Assembly (NCBI GenBank): GCA_002371315.1
Contig: DFHL01000054.1
Location: forward strand, 28,184 to 53,251
Direction of reading: 5' to 3'
Length of the DNA stretch: 25,068 nucleotides
Source: Bacteroidales bacterium UBA3724
Lineage (GTDB): Bacteria; Bacteroidota; Bacteroidia; Bacteroidales; P3
In this document: piece by piece, positions 1-7,532 of the stretch
Layout: the number at the start of each line of letters is the position of its first letter
How positions within the stretch are numbered: position 1 is the first letter of the stretch
Notes under the pieces: generated by a model
The model's database searches: none
Seen by the model: the letters and a program-made list of their open reading frames with translations, nothing else
What the model was told of the DNA's origin: nothing
Position numbers and translations under genes: made by a program

Positions 1-951
1 ACTCTGCGCGGCCAGAAGATGGCCAACAGTGAAAAAGTTACGCTTTTCATCCCCACGGGGTCGGACTATGCCGCCGTGGTCGACTCGCTCGACGCGCACA
101 ACTGTATCGGCAACCGATTTGTTTTCAACTCGATGGCACGCCTGCGCCAATATCGCGACAACGTCAAGGGCGGCTGCTACATCCTCAAGCCGCACGCCCC
201 AGTGTGGAGCGTCCTGACCAAACTCTATTGCGGCAACCAGGACGCCATACGGCTGACCATCGGCAAGCACCGCACCAAACAGCAGCTGTGCAATTTCATA
301 GGCCGCCGACTCGAAATGAGCGGCGACACCCTGCTGCGCCTGCTCGACGACGACAGCCTCTGCGCCGCCTACGGCCACACGCCCCAGACCATCATTGCTA
401 TGTTCCCGCAAAACACCTACGACGTATACTGGAACACCACGCCGCGCAAACTGCTGGACCGGATGCAGAAAGAAAGCTCGCGCTTCTGGACCGACGAACG
501 TCTGGCCAAGTGCAAAGCACTGAACCTCACTGCCGACGAGGTCGTCACGCTGGCCTCCATCGTCGAAGAGGAAACCAACAAGAACGACGAGAAGGCCGAC
601 ATAGCCAGCGTCTACCTGAACCGCATCCGCAAGGGTATGCTCCTGCAGGCCGACCCCACGCTGAAATATGCCGTCGGCGACTTCACAATCAGACGCTTGC
701 TGAACGTTCACACCGAAGCAGAAAGCCCCTACAACACCTACCGCCACCGCGGCCTGCCGCCGGGGCCCATCTGCATACCCTCGACGGCCTCGATCGACGC
801 CGTGCTGCAGAACAAGCAGACCGACTACCTCTACTTCTGCGCCCGCGCCGACTTCAGCGGCCGCCACGCCTTCGCCACCACCCTGGCCCAGCACAACGCC
901 AACGCCGCCGCTTTCCACGCCGAGATGAACCGCCGCAAGATCTACAAATAG
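1..951 (+). CDS. mltG: Endolytic murein transglycosylase MltG (5' end outside window)
   Basis: This is the C-terminal part of MltG (YceG-like), an inner-membrane-anchored lytic transglycosylase that cleaves nascent peptidoglycan glycan strands and helps end strand elongation. The reading frame is open to the first base of the window (T-L-R-G-Q-K before the first Met at 19), so the real start, with its N-terminal membrane anchor, lies upstream. The family signature LASIVEEET, holding the catalytic Glu, is at about residues 182-190 counted from the Met at 19. It is followed by QADPTLKYAVG and SPYNTYRHRGLPPGPI, both typical of the YceG catalytic domain. The C-terminus ends in a lysine-rich tail at a TAG stop. 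The family assignment is secure; only the missing N-terminus limits the annotation. Confidence 0.95.
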   Translation, partial: TLRGQKMANSEKVTLFIPTGSDYAAVVDSLDAHNCIGNRFVFNSMARLRQYRDNVKGGCYILKPHAPVWSVLTKLYCGNQDAIRLTIGKHRTKQQLCNFIGRRLEMSGDTLLRLLDDDSLCAAYGHTPQTIIAMFPQNTYDVYWNTTPRKLLDRMQKESSRFWTDERLAKCKALNLTADEVVTLASIVEEETNKNDEKADIASVYLNRIRKGMLLQADPTLKYAVGDFTIRRLLNVHTEAESPYNTYRHRGLPPGPICIPSTASIDAVLQNKQTDYLYFCARADFSGRHAFATTLAQHNANAAAFHAEMNRRKIYK

Positions 952-1093
952 CCGCACAAAAAGTGCCTCACAACAGCACGCGATTTTGCCCCAAAACGCA
1001 GCATCGGCATCCGTTTTGAAACAATTCGAACCGAAAAAGCAAAAAAATAAAGCATTGACACTTTGTCCGTTGTCCCAAAGCGGCAAAAAAAAA

Positions 1094-1124
1094 TTTGCCA
1101 GTAACGGAAAAAGTAGTACTTTTG
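1094..1124 (+). promoter_or_regulatory. Bacteroidetes-type promoter of the SRP RNA
   Basis: TTTG at 1094-1097 and TACTTTTG at 1117-1124 are separated by 19 bp. This matches the Bacteroidetes primary sigma-factor consensus TTTG-N19-21-TAnnTTTG exactly. Transcription would start at about 1130, the first G of the SRP RNA terminal stem, which supports both calls. Confidence 0.85.
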
Positions 1125-1129
1125 CATTC

Positions 1130-1232
1130 GGGTAAGTCTTATACGGTCAGCTCCCAATGAATCCCCCCAGGGCAGGAATGCAGCAAGGGTGTTTGGTTGT
1201 AGCGGCGCGATATAAACAGCTTACCCTTTTTT
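1130..1232 (+). ncRNA. ffs: Small bacterial signal recognition particle RNA (4.5S-like)
   Basis: This is the SRP RNA, which binds Ffh and directs co-translational targeting of membrane and exported proteins. The apical domain is recognisable: CCCCAGGGCAGGAATGCAGC followed by AAGGGT carries the GGNAGGAA...GCAGCAAGGG-type symmetric and asymmetric loops where Ffh binds. The ends pair as GGGTAAG (1130-1136) with CTTACCC (1220-1226), and six Ts follow (1227-1232), which can act as the terminator. About 97 nt is normal for the small bacterial form without an Alu domain. A perfect promoter sits directly upstream. Confidence 0.9.
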
Positions 1233-1770
1233 GTGTCTATATGTAGCAGAACATTAGAATAATCATTTATCCCCGCCGACATATATTCTTCCCGCAGAGA
1301 CGTGATGCACGAAGTGCAATTAGCACCGTAAAAGCGAAGCGTAGTGCAGCGCCAAGAAGCTGTAACAAAATGCGTTTCAAAAGGAACGCAACCTTGAAAG
1401 TGCGACAATTATATCCGCCCAATTCGTTTTTTATCCTTATAATCCTCTATGTGCCAGCGGCGGCACTTGTTTGCCCCCTGCCCACAGCGTCACAGCTGCC
1501 GCACTACGGAAAGAGCCAGCGCCAAAACAACACCAAATTCCGACCAAAAACCAATCAAACCCCACCGTCGAGAAATTTGGTCAAAATAAGGTAAGAATTT
1601 GGGTGAACTTTGATAGGAAATTGGTCCTGTTTTTCAGCCTTTTACAAAACCCGATTTTCGCCCATTTACGCTGGTTTTTGAACGAAAAACGCAAAACGAC
1701 ATAATACACTACAAATCACCTTTTTATATATATTATTGTCATTTTTGACACAGATATGGATTTTTTTTTG
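1233..1770. other. Long AT-rich intergenic stretch, no gene recognised except one repeat array
   Basis: No ORF here has a convincing start, codon use or family. The left half (1233-1550) has scattered short inverted segments and a minus-strand stretch of protein-like but unassignable sequence. The right half contains copy 1 of the 11-bp repeat array (1567-1670). This is the junction between the GC-rich core (mltG, SRP RNA) and the AT-rich restriction-modification operon. No flanking direct repeats that would mark an insertion were found by eye. Confidence 0.5.
1567..1670 (+). repeat. 11-bp repeat array, copy 1 of 3 (degenerate)
   Basis: Consecutive 11-bp units read GTCAAAATAAG, GTAAGAATTTG, GGTGAACTTTG and ATAGGAAATTG, followed by GTCCTG. 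They align column for column with the arrays at 10446-10566 (+) and 24406-24515 (-). The conserved flank downstream (TCCTGTTT) is shared with copy 2. This is the most diverged copy. Confidence 0.65.
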
Positions 1771-1778
1771 TAATTTTG
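1771..1778 (+). promoter_or_regulatory. -7 element (TAATTTTG) of the restriction-modification operon
   Basis: TAATTTTG matches TAnnTTTG. A TTTG lies at 1744-1747, 23 bp upstream, which is slightly longer than the usual 19-21 bp. It would give a leader of about 115 nt before the first methyltransferase gene. No controller-protein gene or obvious C-box was seen. Confidence 0.5.
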
Positions 1779-1899
1779 CATTATTTTAAGTCTTATGCTT
1801 TTCAAAGATTGAACGATGATTATGTTTTATTAAACAAAATAGTAGGATATACAATAAAAAATGTTTTTCCGTGTTTCTATAGTTTGAAATCTTGTTGAT

Positions 1900-2904
1900 A
1901 TGGCCAATACCAATTCGAATTTGCATTGCGCGAAAAAAGAAAAAAACGATGAGTTTTATACCACCTACGAAACCATCGAGAAGGAGCTGTCCCATTATAA
2001 GGAACAATTCCAAGGGAAAATCGTGCTTTGCAACTGCGACGACCCTTACAACTCGAATTTCTGCAACTATTTTCTTGACAATTTCGACACCTTTGGGCTG
2101 AAGAGACTTATATGTACTTCATATTGCAACAGTCACAAAAACACTATACCGACACTTTTCGACAACGATGTAAAAAAAAGAGACACTTCACGTGGATTGC
2201 TACTTGACGTGAGCAGCGTAGAAGGACGATGCCGTCAAGACATCCTTTCGCAAGTCAGAGAACTGAAAGGAGACGGCGACTTCCGCAGCAAAGAATGCCT
2301 TGCTTACCTTAAAATATGCGACATCGTCGTGACGAATCCACCGTTTTCTCTGTTTAAGGAATTTATTGTCGAGGTACTAAAACACAACAAGAGATTTCTT
2401 GCCATTGGCAACCAGAACGCATTGACATACAAGGAAATCTTTCCACTGATACAGAACAACGAAGTGTGGACTGGCTATCAGTTTGGAGAAATGAAATTCC
2501 GTGTGCCGAACGATACCGAGCCACGGGCTACACGCTATTGGGTTGACGAGTCTGGCCAAAAATGGCGCAGCCTCGGCAACGCGATGTGGCTAACGAATAT
2601 GGACAATGATTTGAGGCACCAGAGCCTGAGGCTGACCGAGAAATTCGACCCAAATCTACACAGAAAATACGACAACTATGATGCCATCCATATAAGGAAC
2701 ATTACCGAAATACCATCTGATTATCGCGGTATTATGGCGGTGCCAATCACAATAATCAACCGGTATAACAGTGAGCAATTTGAAATAGTTGGCGAGGCAA
2801 ACCACGGTTCGGACAGTAAATATGACATTTTCAAGCCAATACTGAACGGTAAGGAGATATACAAGAGAATTCTTATTCGGAATAGAGTTATTGCAAGCAT
2901 ATGA
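1900..2904 (+). CDS. EcoRI-type adenine-specific DNA methyltransferase
   Basis: This is an N6-adenine DNA methyltransferase of the EcoRI methylase family, the protective half of a restriction-modification system, using S-adenosylmethionine. The N-terminus KNDEFYTTYETIEKEL (residues 15-30) and the VLCNCDDP stretch (residues 42-49, AdoMet region) are typical of this family. The catalytic motif IV is VVTNPPFSLF (NPPF at residues 146-149). The length of 334 aa is close to M.EcoRI. The start is ATG at 1900. It is the first gene of a four-gene operon and its stop overlaps the next start (ATGA at 2901-2904). Base composition is clearly AT-richer than the flanking mltG and prfB, suggesting transfer. 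The family does not by itself reveal the recognition site. Confidence 0.9.
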   Translation: MANTNSNLHCAKKEKNDEFYTTYETIEKELSHYKEQFQGKIVLCNCDDPYNSNFCNYFLDNFDTFGLKRLICTSYCNSHKNTIPTLFDNDVKKRDTSRGLLLDVSSVEGRCRQDILSQVRELKGDGDFRSKECLAYLKICDIVVTNPPFSLFKEFIVEVLKHNKRFLAIGNQNALTYKEIFPLIQNNEVWTGYQFGEMKFRVPNDTEPRATRYWVDESGQKWRSLGNAMWLTNMDNDLRHQSLRLTEKFDPNLHRKYDNYDAIHIRNITEIPSDYRGIMAVPITIINRYNSEQFEIVGEANHGSDSKYDIFKPILNGKEIYKRILIRNRVIASI

Positions 2905-3968
2905 GAATGTTCAGGATTTTGGATTTGTTTAGCGGCGCTGGTGGCTTCTCGTATGGGATGGAAAAAAACAGCCGGTTCAAGACGGTGCTGGCCACAGACA
3001 TAAACGATGTGGCACTTGAAACGTTCAGGCACAACATACCATCCGCAGAAACCCTTGTCGGCGACATAACCAATAGAAGCGTAAAAGACGAAATACTATC
3101 AAGAAGCCGCAGACTCGGTGTCAATATGATTATAGGCGGTCCGCCGTGTCAGGGTTTTTCACTGAAAGGCAAGAAGATGGGACTTGCAGACCCTAGAAAC
3201 TACCTGTTCAATGAATATCTGAACATTGTGGAATCGTTATCACCAGAAGTATTTGTGATTGAAAACGTTAAAGCCTTATTGTCCACATCTGCCGGATGGT
3301 TCAAAAACCAGATCCTTGAACGAATCGATGCACTTGGCTATTATGTGGATTTTGGCGTTCTGACGGCATCAGATTTTGGTGTTCCACAAACAAGGCAAAG
3401 GGCTTTTTTCCTTTGCAGCAAAAGTGAAAAGACAAAACTGCCTGTCGGTAGCAATGATGGCCCAACGACAACCGTAAGGGATGCAATTTCCGACCTTGCC
3501 TACTTAAATTCGGGTGAGGGTGATTTTGTACAGGAATATATTACAAAACCAACATCAAACTATCAAAAAGAAATGCGAATGGGCTCGTCAAAGCTGTACA
3601 ACCACAAGGCATCGAACCATTCGGAAATAGCATTACTGAAACTGTCAATGATACCCCCTGAATGCGGCAAAGAGCATCTCCCCAAAAACCTTCTTGGCAA
3701 ACAGAAGTTTTCCGGGACGTGGGGGCGTCTGAAGTGGGACGAAGTATCGCCAACAATCGATACGCGATTTGACGCTTGCTCGAACGGCACGAACAATCAT
3801 CCCTTTCTGAACAGAGCTATTACTCCACGAGAGGCTGCGCGTCTGCAGTCTTTTGACGACAGATTTGTCTTCCTCGGCACAAAAGTAGCCGTACGCCAAC
3901 AGATAGGCAATGCCGTACCTCCGCTTTTGGCAAAAGCTATAGCCAATAGAATAGCAGAAATACTATAA
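2901..3968 (+). CDS. DNA (cytosine-5-)-methyltransferase
   Basis: This is a C5-cytosine DNA methyltransferase of restriction-modification type. All major motifs are present and in canonical order: motif I DLFSGAGGF (residues 8-16), motif IV GGPPCQGFS (79-87, nucleophile Cys83), motif VI ENV (121-123), motif VIII QTRQRAFF (163-170), a variable target-recognition region (about 200-285), motif IX PREAARLQSFDD (309-320) and motif X QIGNAVPP (334-341). At 355 aa it is complete. It starts within the stop of the adenine methyltransferase (ATGA), implying translational coupling; a second Met two codons downstream is an alternative start. Two chemically different methyltransferases in one operon suggest that the two strands of the target site are protected differently. 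Confidence 0.95.
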   Translation: MRMFRILDLFSGAGGFSYGMEKNSRFKTVLATDINDVALETFRHNIPSAETLVGDITNRSVKDEILSRSRRLGVNMIIGGPPCQGFSLKGKKMGLADPRNYLFNEYLNIVESLSPEVFVIENVKALLSTSAGWFKNQILERIDALGYYVDFGVLTASDFGVPQTRQRAFFLCSKSEKTKLPVGSNDGPTTTVRDAISDLAYLNSGEGDFVQEYITKPTSNYQKEMRMGSSKLYNHKASNHSEIALLKLSMIPPECGKEHLPKNLLGKQKFSGTWGRLKWDEVSPTIDTRFDACSNGTNNHPFLNRAITPREAARLQSFDDRFVFLGTKVAVRQQIGNAVPPLLAKAIANRIAEIL

Positions 3969-3972
3969 GATT

Positions 3973-4845
3973 ATGAATACAGAAATGGCATATTTGATTG
4001 GAATGATTCTCGGAAATGGAGAATTACAACAGGGGACAAGAGAAACGACTGTCACCATCGATTTACCATACAAAAATCTAAGCACTGACGACTGTAAAGA
4101 TGTACCAGTATATGTCAAGGCAAGCATTGTGGACATCCGTGGTGTTTTGGAACCGTTATTGGGAAGCATTATGACCGTCACGCAATCAGAACATTCTACA
4201 AAGTTGTCATTTTCCAAGCCCAACAGCGAATACGTAATCAGGGAAATTATACGCTATATTGGGGCAGGACGGCATCATAAGACAATGAGTATGAGCCGCG
4301 AATTATTCTCGCTGACAAAAGAAGAAAAAAAATCCCTGATCAGAGGGTTGGCAGACACAACAGGATATATACGCAAAAGCAACATTGCCTTCGGCAAATC
4401 TGGATGTCATCGCGTCTATATAGAGATACCGGGAAACTGGCAACTTGTAATAGACATAGCAAATCTTCTGAAGGATATAGATATACCTGTGCATACCATA
4501 GATTTTGGACATCCAAATTTCCGAGATGCAAGTTTGAAGAAGTACAACAATGGCCAACTATTGTATTGGAAAAAGGAACATCAAATAAAAATATTTGCAA
4601 ATGAATTTCTTCCCGTAGGATTCAACATAGTCCACAAGCAAGAAGCTTTGGAGAAATATGCCAATGAGTTGTTGATGTATTTAAGCCCGTCCACTACACA
4701 CAAGTTCTATTGGGAAAAACCTGCAAGAAAGAAAAAAAAGGAAAGACATCCAGGAGAAAGCGACCCTTCGCTGCCAAAGGTAATACGAGGCAAACACTTT
4801 GATTCTTGGACTGAATTGGCAAATTGTCTGGGATATGAAGAATAA
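3973..4845 (+). CDS. LAGLIDADG-fold protein of the restriction operon, probably catalytically inactive
   Basis: The 290-aa protein has two motifs resembling the paired LAGLIDADG helices of monomeric homing endonucleases: AYLIGMILGNGEL at residues 6-18 and SLIRGLADTTGYI at 121-133, each followed by beta-rich sequence as expected for the two-lobed fold. In active enzymes the eighth motif position is a metal-binding acid. Here it is Asn15 in the first motif and Thr130 in the second, so both acids seem to be missing. The C-terminus (about 238-290) is basic (ARKKKKERH) and may be a separate tail. It lies 4 bp after the cytosine methyltransferase gene and overlaps a nuclease gene by 11 bp. The inference is a DNA-recognition subunit for the following nuclease. 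Alternatively it could be a diverged endonuclease with relocated catalytic residues. The fold assignment rests on motif reading only. Confidence 0.6.
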   Translation: MNTEMAYLIGMILGNGELQQGTRETTVTIDLPYKNLSTDDCKDVPVYVKASIVDIRGVLEPLLGSIMTVTQSEHSTKLSFSKPNSEYVIREIIRYIGAGRHHKTMSMSRELFSLTKEEKKSLIRGLADTTGYIRKSNIAFGKSGCHRVYIEIPGNWQLVIDIANLLKDIDIPVHTIDFGHPNFRDASLKKYNNGQLLYWKKEHQIKIFANEFLPVGFNIVHKQEALEKYANELLMYLSPSTTHKFYWEKPARKKKKERHPGESDPSLPKVIRGKHFDSWTELANCLGYEE

Positions 4846-5332
4846 TGTGGCAAAAGAATCAGAGTTATACGAGCCTATGCGCGAATGGCTTGCCAAATAT
4901 CTTGCTGACAAATACGCAGGATGGAATGTCATAACCATAGATTCGCATTCGCGCACACTTGACATTGTGCTTGAGGAAAACGGTGTCATTGATGATTTTC
5001 CACAGACAATAGGTGTTGACATTCAAATTGATGTTCTTGGTATAATTAAACAAAAAAACAAGACAAAGATTGTTTTCATCGAAGCAAAAAAAACACAATT
5101 GACCTTACGTGATTTAGGGCAACTGTGGTCTTATTGCAAACTTTGCGATCCTGCCGAGGCTTTTTTGCTTTCATCAAGGGGGCTTGGAAGTTTGGATAAG
5201 ATACTTAACAATCTGTCAAGGTTTGATTTACTCGACTTTGGTGATGGAACAACCTTCAAGAAAATGCAAGTTGGAAAGTGGGATGTATTAAGGAAATCTA
5301 TTGACAATTTGTCTCTAATTCCCAAACTATAA
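4835..5332 (+). CDS. PD-(D/E)XK nuclease, likely restriction subunit
   Basis: This 165-aa protein carries a clear PD-(D/E)XK nuclease core: IDVLGII with Asp66, then IVFIEAKK with Glu83 and Lys85 (E-x-K), then an LGQLWSYC helix with Gln96. That is the usual order in small restriction-type nucleases. ATG at 4835 is chosen because it begins a plausible N-terminus (MKNNVAKESELYEPM) and overlaps the upstream gene by only 11 bp; an upstream TTG at 4799 is less likely. As the last gene of the methyltransferase operon it is the best candidate for the cleaving subunit. At this size it has little room for its own recognition domain, which fits a partnership with the LAGLIDADG-like protein (inference). 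Confidence 0.75.
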   Translation: MKNNVAKESELYEPMREWLAKYLADKYAGWNVITIDSHSRTLDIVLEENGVIDDFPQTIGVDIQIDVLGIIKQKNKTKIVFIEAKKTQLTLRDLGQLWSYCKLCDPAEAFLLSSRGLGSLDKILNNLSRFDLLDFGDGTTFKKMQVGKWDVLRKSIDNLSLIPKL

Positions 5333-5345
5333 AAGATAGCGAATA

Positions 5346-7445
5346 ATGCACCTGTCGGTCGTCATAGTAAATTACAATGTGAAGCACTTCCTTGAGCAGT
5401 GCTTGAAGTCGGTGGAGATTGCCGCCGAGGAGATGCGCACGCGATATGGCGAGGAGGCCAAAGCCGACATCTGGGTGGTGGACAACAACTCGACTGACGG
5501 CTCGGTGCAGATGGTGAGGGACAGGTTTCCTGAAGTACGCCTCATTGCCAACAGCGACAATCCTGGCTTTGCCAAGGCCAACAACCAGGCATTGAGGGAA
5601 ATCTTGAAAGCGGAAAGCGAAAAACTGAAAACTTCGTACGAAAACCAAAACGAAAACCAAAACGAAAACGAAAACAAAAACCAAAACGAAAACGAAAAAG
5701 AAAACGGAAAACAGTACGAAAAGAAATACTCGGAAAGCGGCTATGTCCTTCTGCTCAATCCTGACACGCTGGTGCAGCGCGACACGTTCACAACCTGCAT
5801 CGATTTCTATCAGAGCCACAAGGACTGCGGAGGGTTGAGTGTGAAGATGATCGACGGCGAGGGACGCTATCTGAAAGAGAGCAAGCGCGGATTCCCGTCG
5901 CCGACAACGTCGTTCTTCAAAATCAGCGGTCTAATAAAGCTGTTCCCGCACAACCGCAAAGTCGGAGCCTACTATATGGGTCACCTCGACGACAACGAAG
6001 TCAACGAGGTGGACGTGCTGCCAGGAGCCTTCCTGATGCTGAGCCTCGAGGCGCTGGAAAAGACTGGTTTGCTGGACGAAAGCTACTTTATGTACGGCGA
6101 GGACATCGACTTCTCGTGGCGCATACGCCTGGCGGGCTACAAGAACTACTACCTGCCCACGACGCGCATACTGCACTACAAGGGCGAAAGCACGCGCAAG
6201 TCGTCGATGAACTACGTCTACACCTTCTACAACGCTATGGCCATCTTTGCCCGAAAGTATTTCAGCAAAGGCGGCGCCAAGACCTATTCCATTCTTATCC
6301 AGCTGGCTATATGGCTTCGCGCCTCTATCGATTTCCTAAAGCGTATTGTCCGCTTTATGGCCGTGCCGGCGCTGGATTTCGCCGTGTCGCTGGCCGGATT
6401 CTTGGCCATCAAACAGATATGGGCCACCTATTGGGCTGAGAATGTGAACTATTACCCCGGCTTCTACACCTGGACAATCCTGCCCCTCTATGTACTCGTC
6501 CTGCTGCTGACATCGTTCCTGGCTGGCGGCTACGACAAGCCCGTCCGGCTGGGCCGCATCGTGCAGGGTATGGGCATCGGCGCCCTGCTGCTGCTGGTGT
6601 TCTATTCGCTGCTGGACGAGACGCTGCGCTTTTCGCGCGCCATAATCCTGCTGGGCGCCTTGTGGAGCATCGCTGCAACGCTGGGCATCAGGGGATTGCT
6701 GAGCCTCCTGAAAGTCGACGGCTACCGGCTGCGGCCCGACATTGGCCGGCGCTACCTGGTGGTAGGCAACAGCGCGGAATACCGCCGCGTGCTTGACCTT
6801 TTCAACACCCTGGGCATCGAATGGAAACAGGTGACGAATATCCATCCCGACAAGCTGGGCAGCCTTTCGGACGTCCTCAAAGCCGAAGACGGCACAGCCA
6901 AAATCGACGAGATAATATTCTGCACCAAAGACATAGAAATCAACACCCTGCTCGACATCACCGAACGGCTGCAAGGCAAAGGCATCGCTTTCCGCAACGC
7001 CCCCGAAGGGATGGACGTGCTGATAGGCAGCAACTACACCAGCAGCCCCGAGGACATCTACAAGCCCGATTTCGGCAACGTCGACAGCACCACCAACCGG
7101 CGCACCAAACGCCTGTTCGACATCGTCGCCGCCCTGCTGCTCATCGTCCTCTCCCCCATCCTCTTCTGGCCGCAGCAGCGCAAACGCCGCTATTTCGCCG
7201 ACTGCTTTTCAGTGCTTTTCGGCAAAAAAAGCTGGGTGGGATACTGCAGAGGAGCGGAAAACGGAAAACGGAAAGCGGAAAGCGAGGATCCGTTGCCGAA
7301 CATACGCCGCGGCGTGTTCCGCACACGCGACCGTATGCCGCGAGTCAAAAACCCCGATTGCGAACGCCTCGACCACAGCTACGCCACCGAATACCGTTTA
7401 GGAACCGACATAACAATATTAATGATAAACATTTTTAAAATATAG
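5346..7445 (+). CDS. GT2 glycosyltransferase fused to a membrane/sugar-transferase-like domain
   Basis: The N-terminus is a GT-A family 2 glycosyltransferase of the rhamnosyltransferase-like type: LSVVIVNYNV (residues 3-12), VVDNNSTDGS (44-53), GFAKANNQAL (74-83), VLLLNPDTLV (134-143) and FMYGEDIDFSWRI (248-260, catalytic acids). Hydrophobic segments follow at about 345-362, 375-395, 407-424 and 432-455. A nucleotide-binding-like domain comes next (RRYLVVGNS, about 468-476), and then RTKRLFDIVAALLLIVLSP (586-604), which resembles the start of WcaJ/WbaP-type sugar transferases. It likely makes cell-surface glycans at the inner membrane. Residues about 86-131 are an Asn/Glu/Lys-rich insert encoded by CGAAAA-type repeats, placed between two normally adjacent core motifs. 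A smaller Lys/Glu insert lies at about 637-648. Its start is 13 bp after the nuclease stop, so it may now be read from the upstream operon. Confidence 0.85.
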   Translation: MHLSVVIVNYNVKHFLEQCLKSVEIAAEEMRTRYGEEAKADIWVVDNNSTDGSVQMVRDRFPEVRLIANSDNPGFAKANNQALREILKAESEKLKTSYENQNENQNENENKNQNENEKENGKQYEKKYSESGYVLLLNPDTLVQRDTFTTCIDFYQSHKDCGGLSVKMIDGEGRYLKESKRGFPSPTTSFFKISGLIKLFPHNRKVGAYYMGHLDDNEVNEVDVLPGAFLMLSLEALEKTGLLDESYFMYGEDIDFSWRIRLAGYKNYYLPTTRILHYKGESTRKSSMNYVYTFYNAMAIFARKYFSKGGAKTYSILIQLAIWLRASIDFLKRIVRFMAVPALDFAVSLAGFLAIKQIWATYWAENVNYYPGFYTWTILPLYVLVLLLTSFLAGGYDKPVRLGRIVQGMGIGALLLLVFYSLLDETLRFSRAIILLGALWSIAATLGIRGLLSLLKVDGYRLRPDIGRRYLVVGNSAEYRRVLDLFNTLGIEWKQVTNIHPDKLGSLSDVLKAEDGTAKIDEIIFCTKDIEINTLLDITERLQGKGIAFRNAPEGMDVLIGSNYTSSPEDIYKPDFGNVDSTTNRRTKRLFDIVAALLLIVLSPILFWPQQRKRRYFADCFSVLFGKKSWVGYCRGAENGKRKAESEDPLPNIRRGVFRTRDRMPRVKNPDCERLDHSYATEYRLGTDITILMINIFKI
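5601..5738 (+). repeat. CGAAAA/CCAAAA simple repeat inside the glycosyltransferase gene
   Basis: About 138 bp contain repeated CGAAAAC and CCAAAAC hexamer-like units plus ACTTCGTACGAAAAC. The sequence remains in frame and encodes repeated N-x-N-E residues. The same ACTTCGTACGAAAACG motif with CGAAAA units occurs, in reverse orientation, at 24883-24990, so this is an instance of a dispersed repeat family lying inside a gene. Confidence 0.8.
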
Positions 7446-7524
7446 TGAACTGTGACCAGTGACACGAGCGCATCCGAGTTCGTTTCACAGGTCACAGGTC
7501 ACAATTCACTAATCACAATTCACA
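7444..7524. repeat. 7-bp phased GTGA/TCAC inverted element, copy A
   Basis: Three GTGA units spaced 7 bp apart (GTGAACT, GTGACCA, GTGACAC) lead to a GAGCG-containing centre. Six TCAC units follow at the same 7-bp spacing, giving a long interrupted inverted repeat. It begins on the last base of the glycosyltransferase stop codon and ends just before prfB. Related copies are at 8647-8720, 10110-10178 and 18124-18215. Confidence 0.75.
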
Positions 7525-7532
7525 AATAGATT

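Noticed and set aside
1139..1408. Minus-strand frame overlapping the SRP RNA with a protein-like FYGANCTSC segment
   Set aside because: It runs through the SRP RNA gene, has no promoter or family I can name, and its ends are arbitrary. At best it is a relic of a thioredoxin-like gene; not supportable.
5298..5819. Minus-strand frame with FVFVLVFVF repeats, resembling membrane segments
   Set aside because: It is the antisense reading of the CGAAAA repeat within the glycosyltransferase gene.
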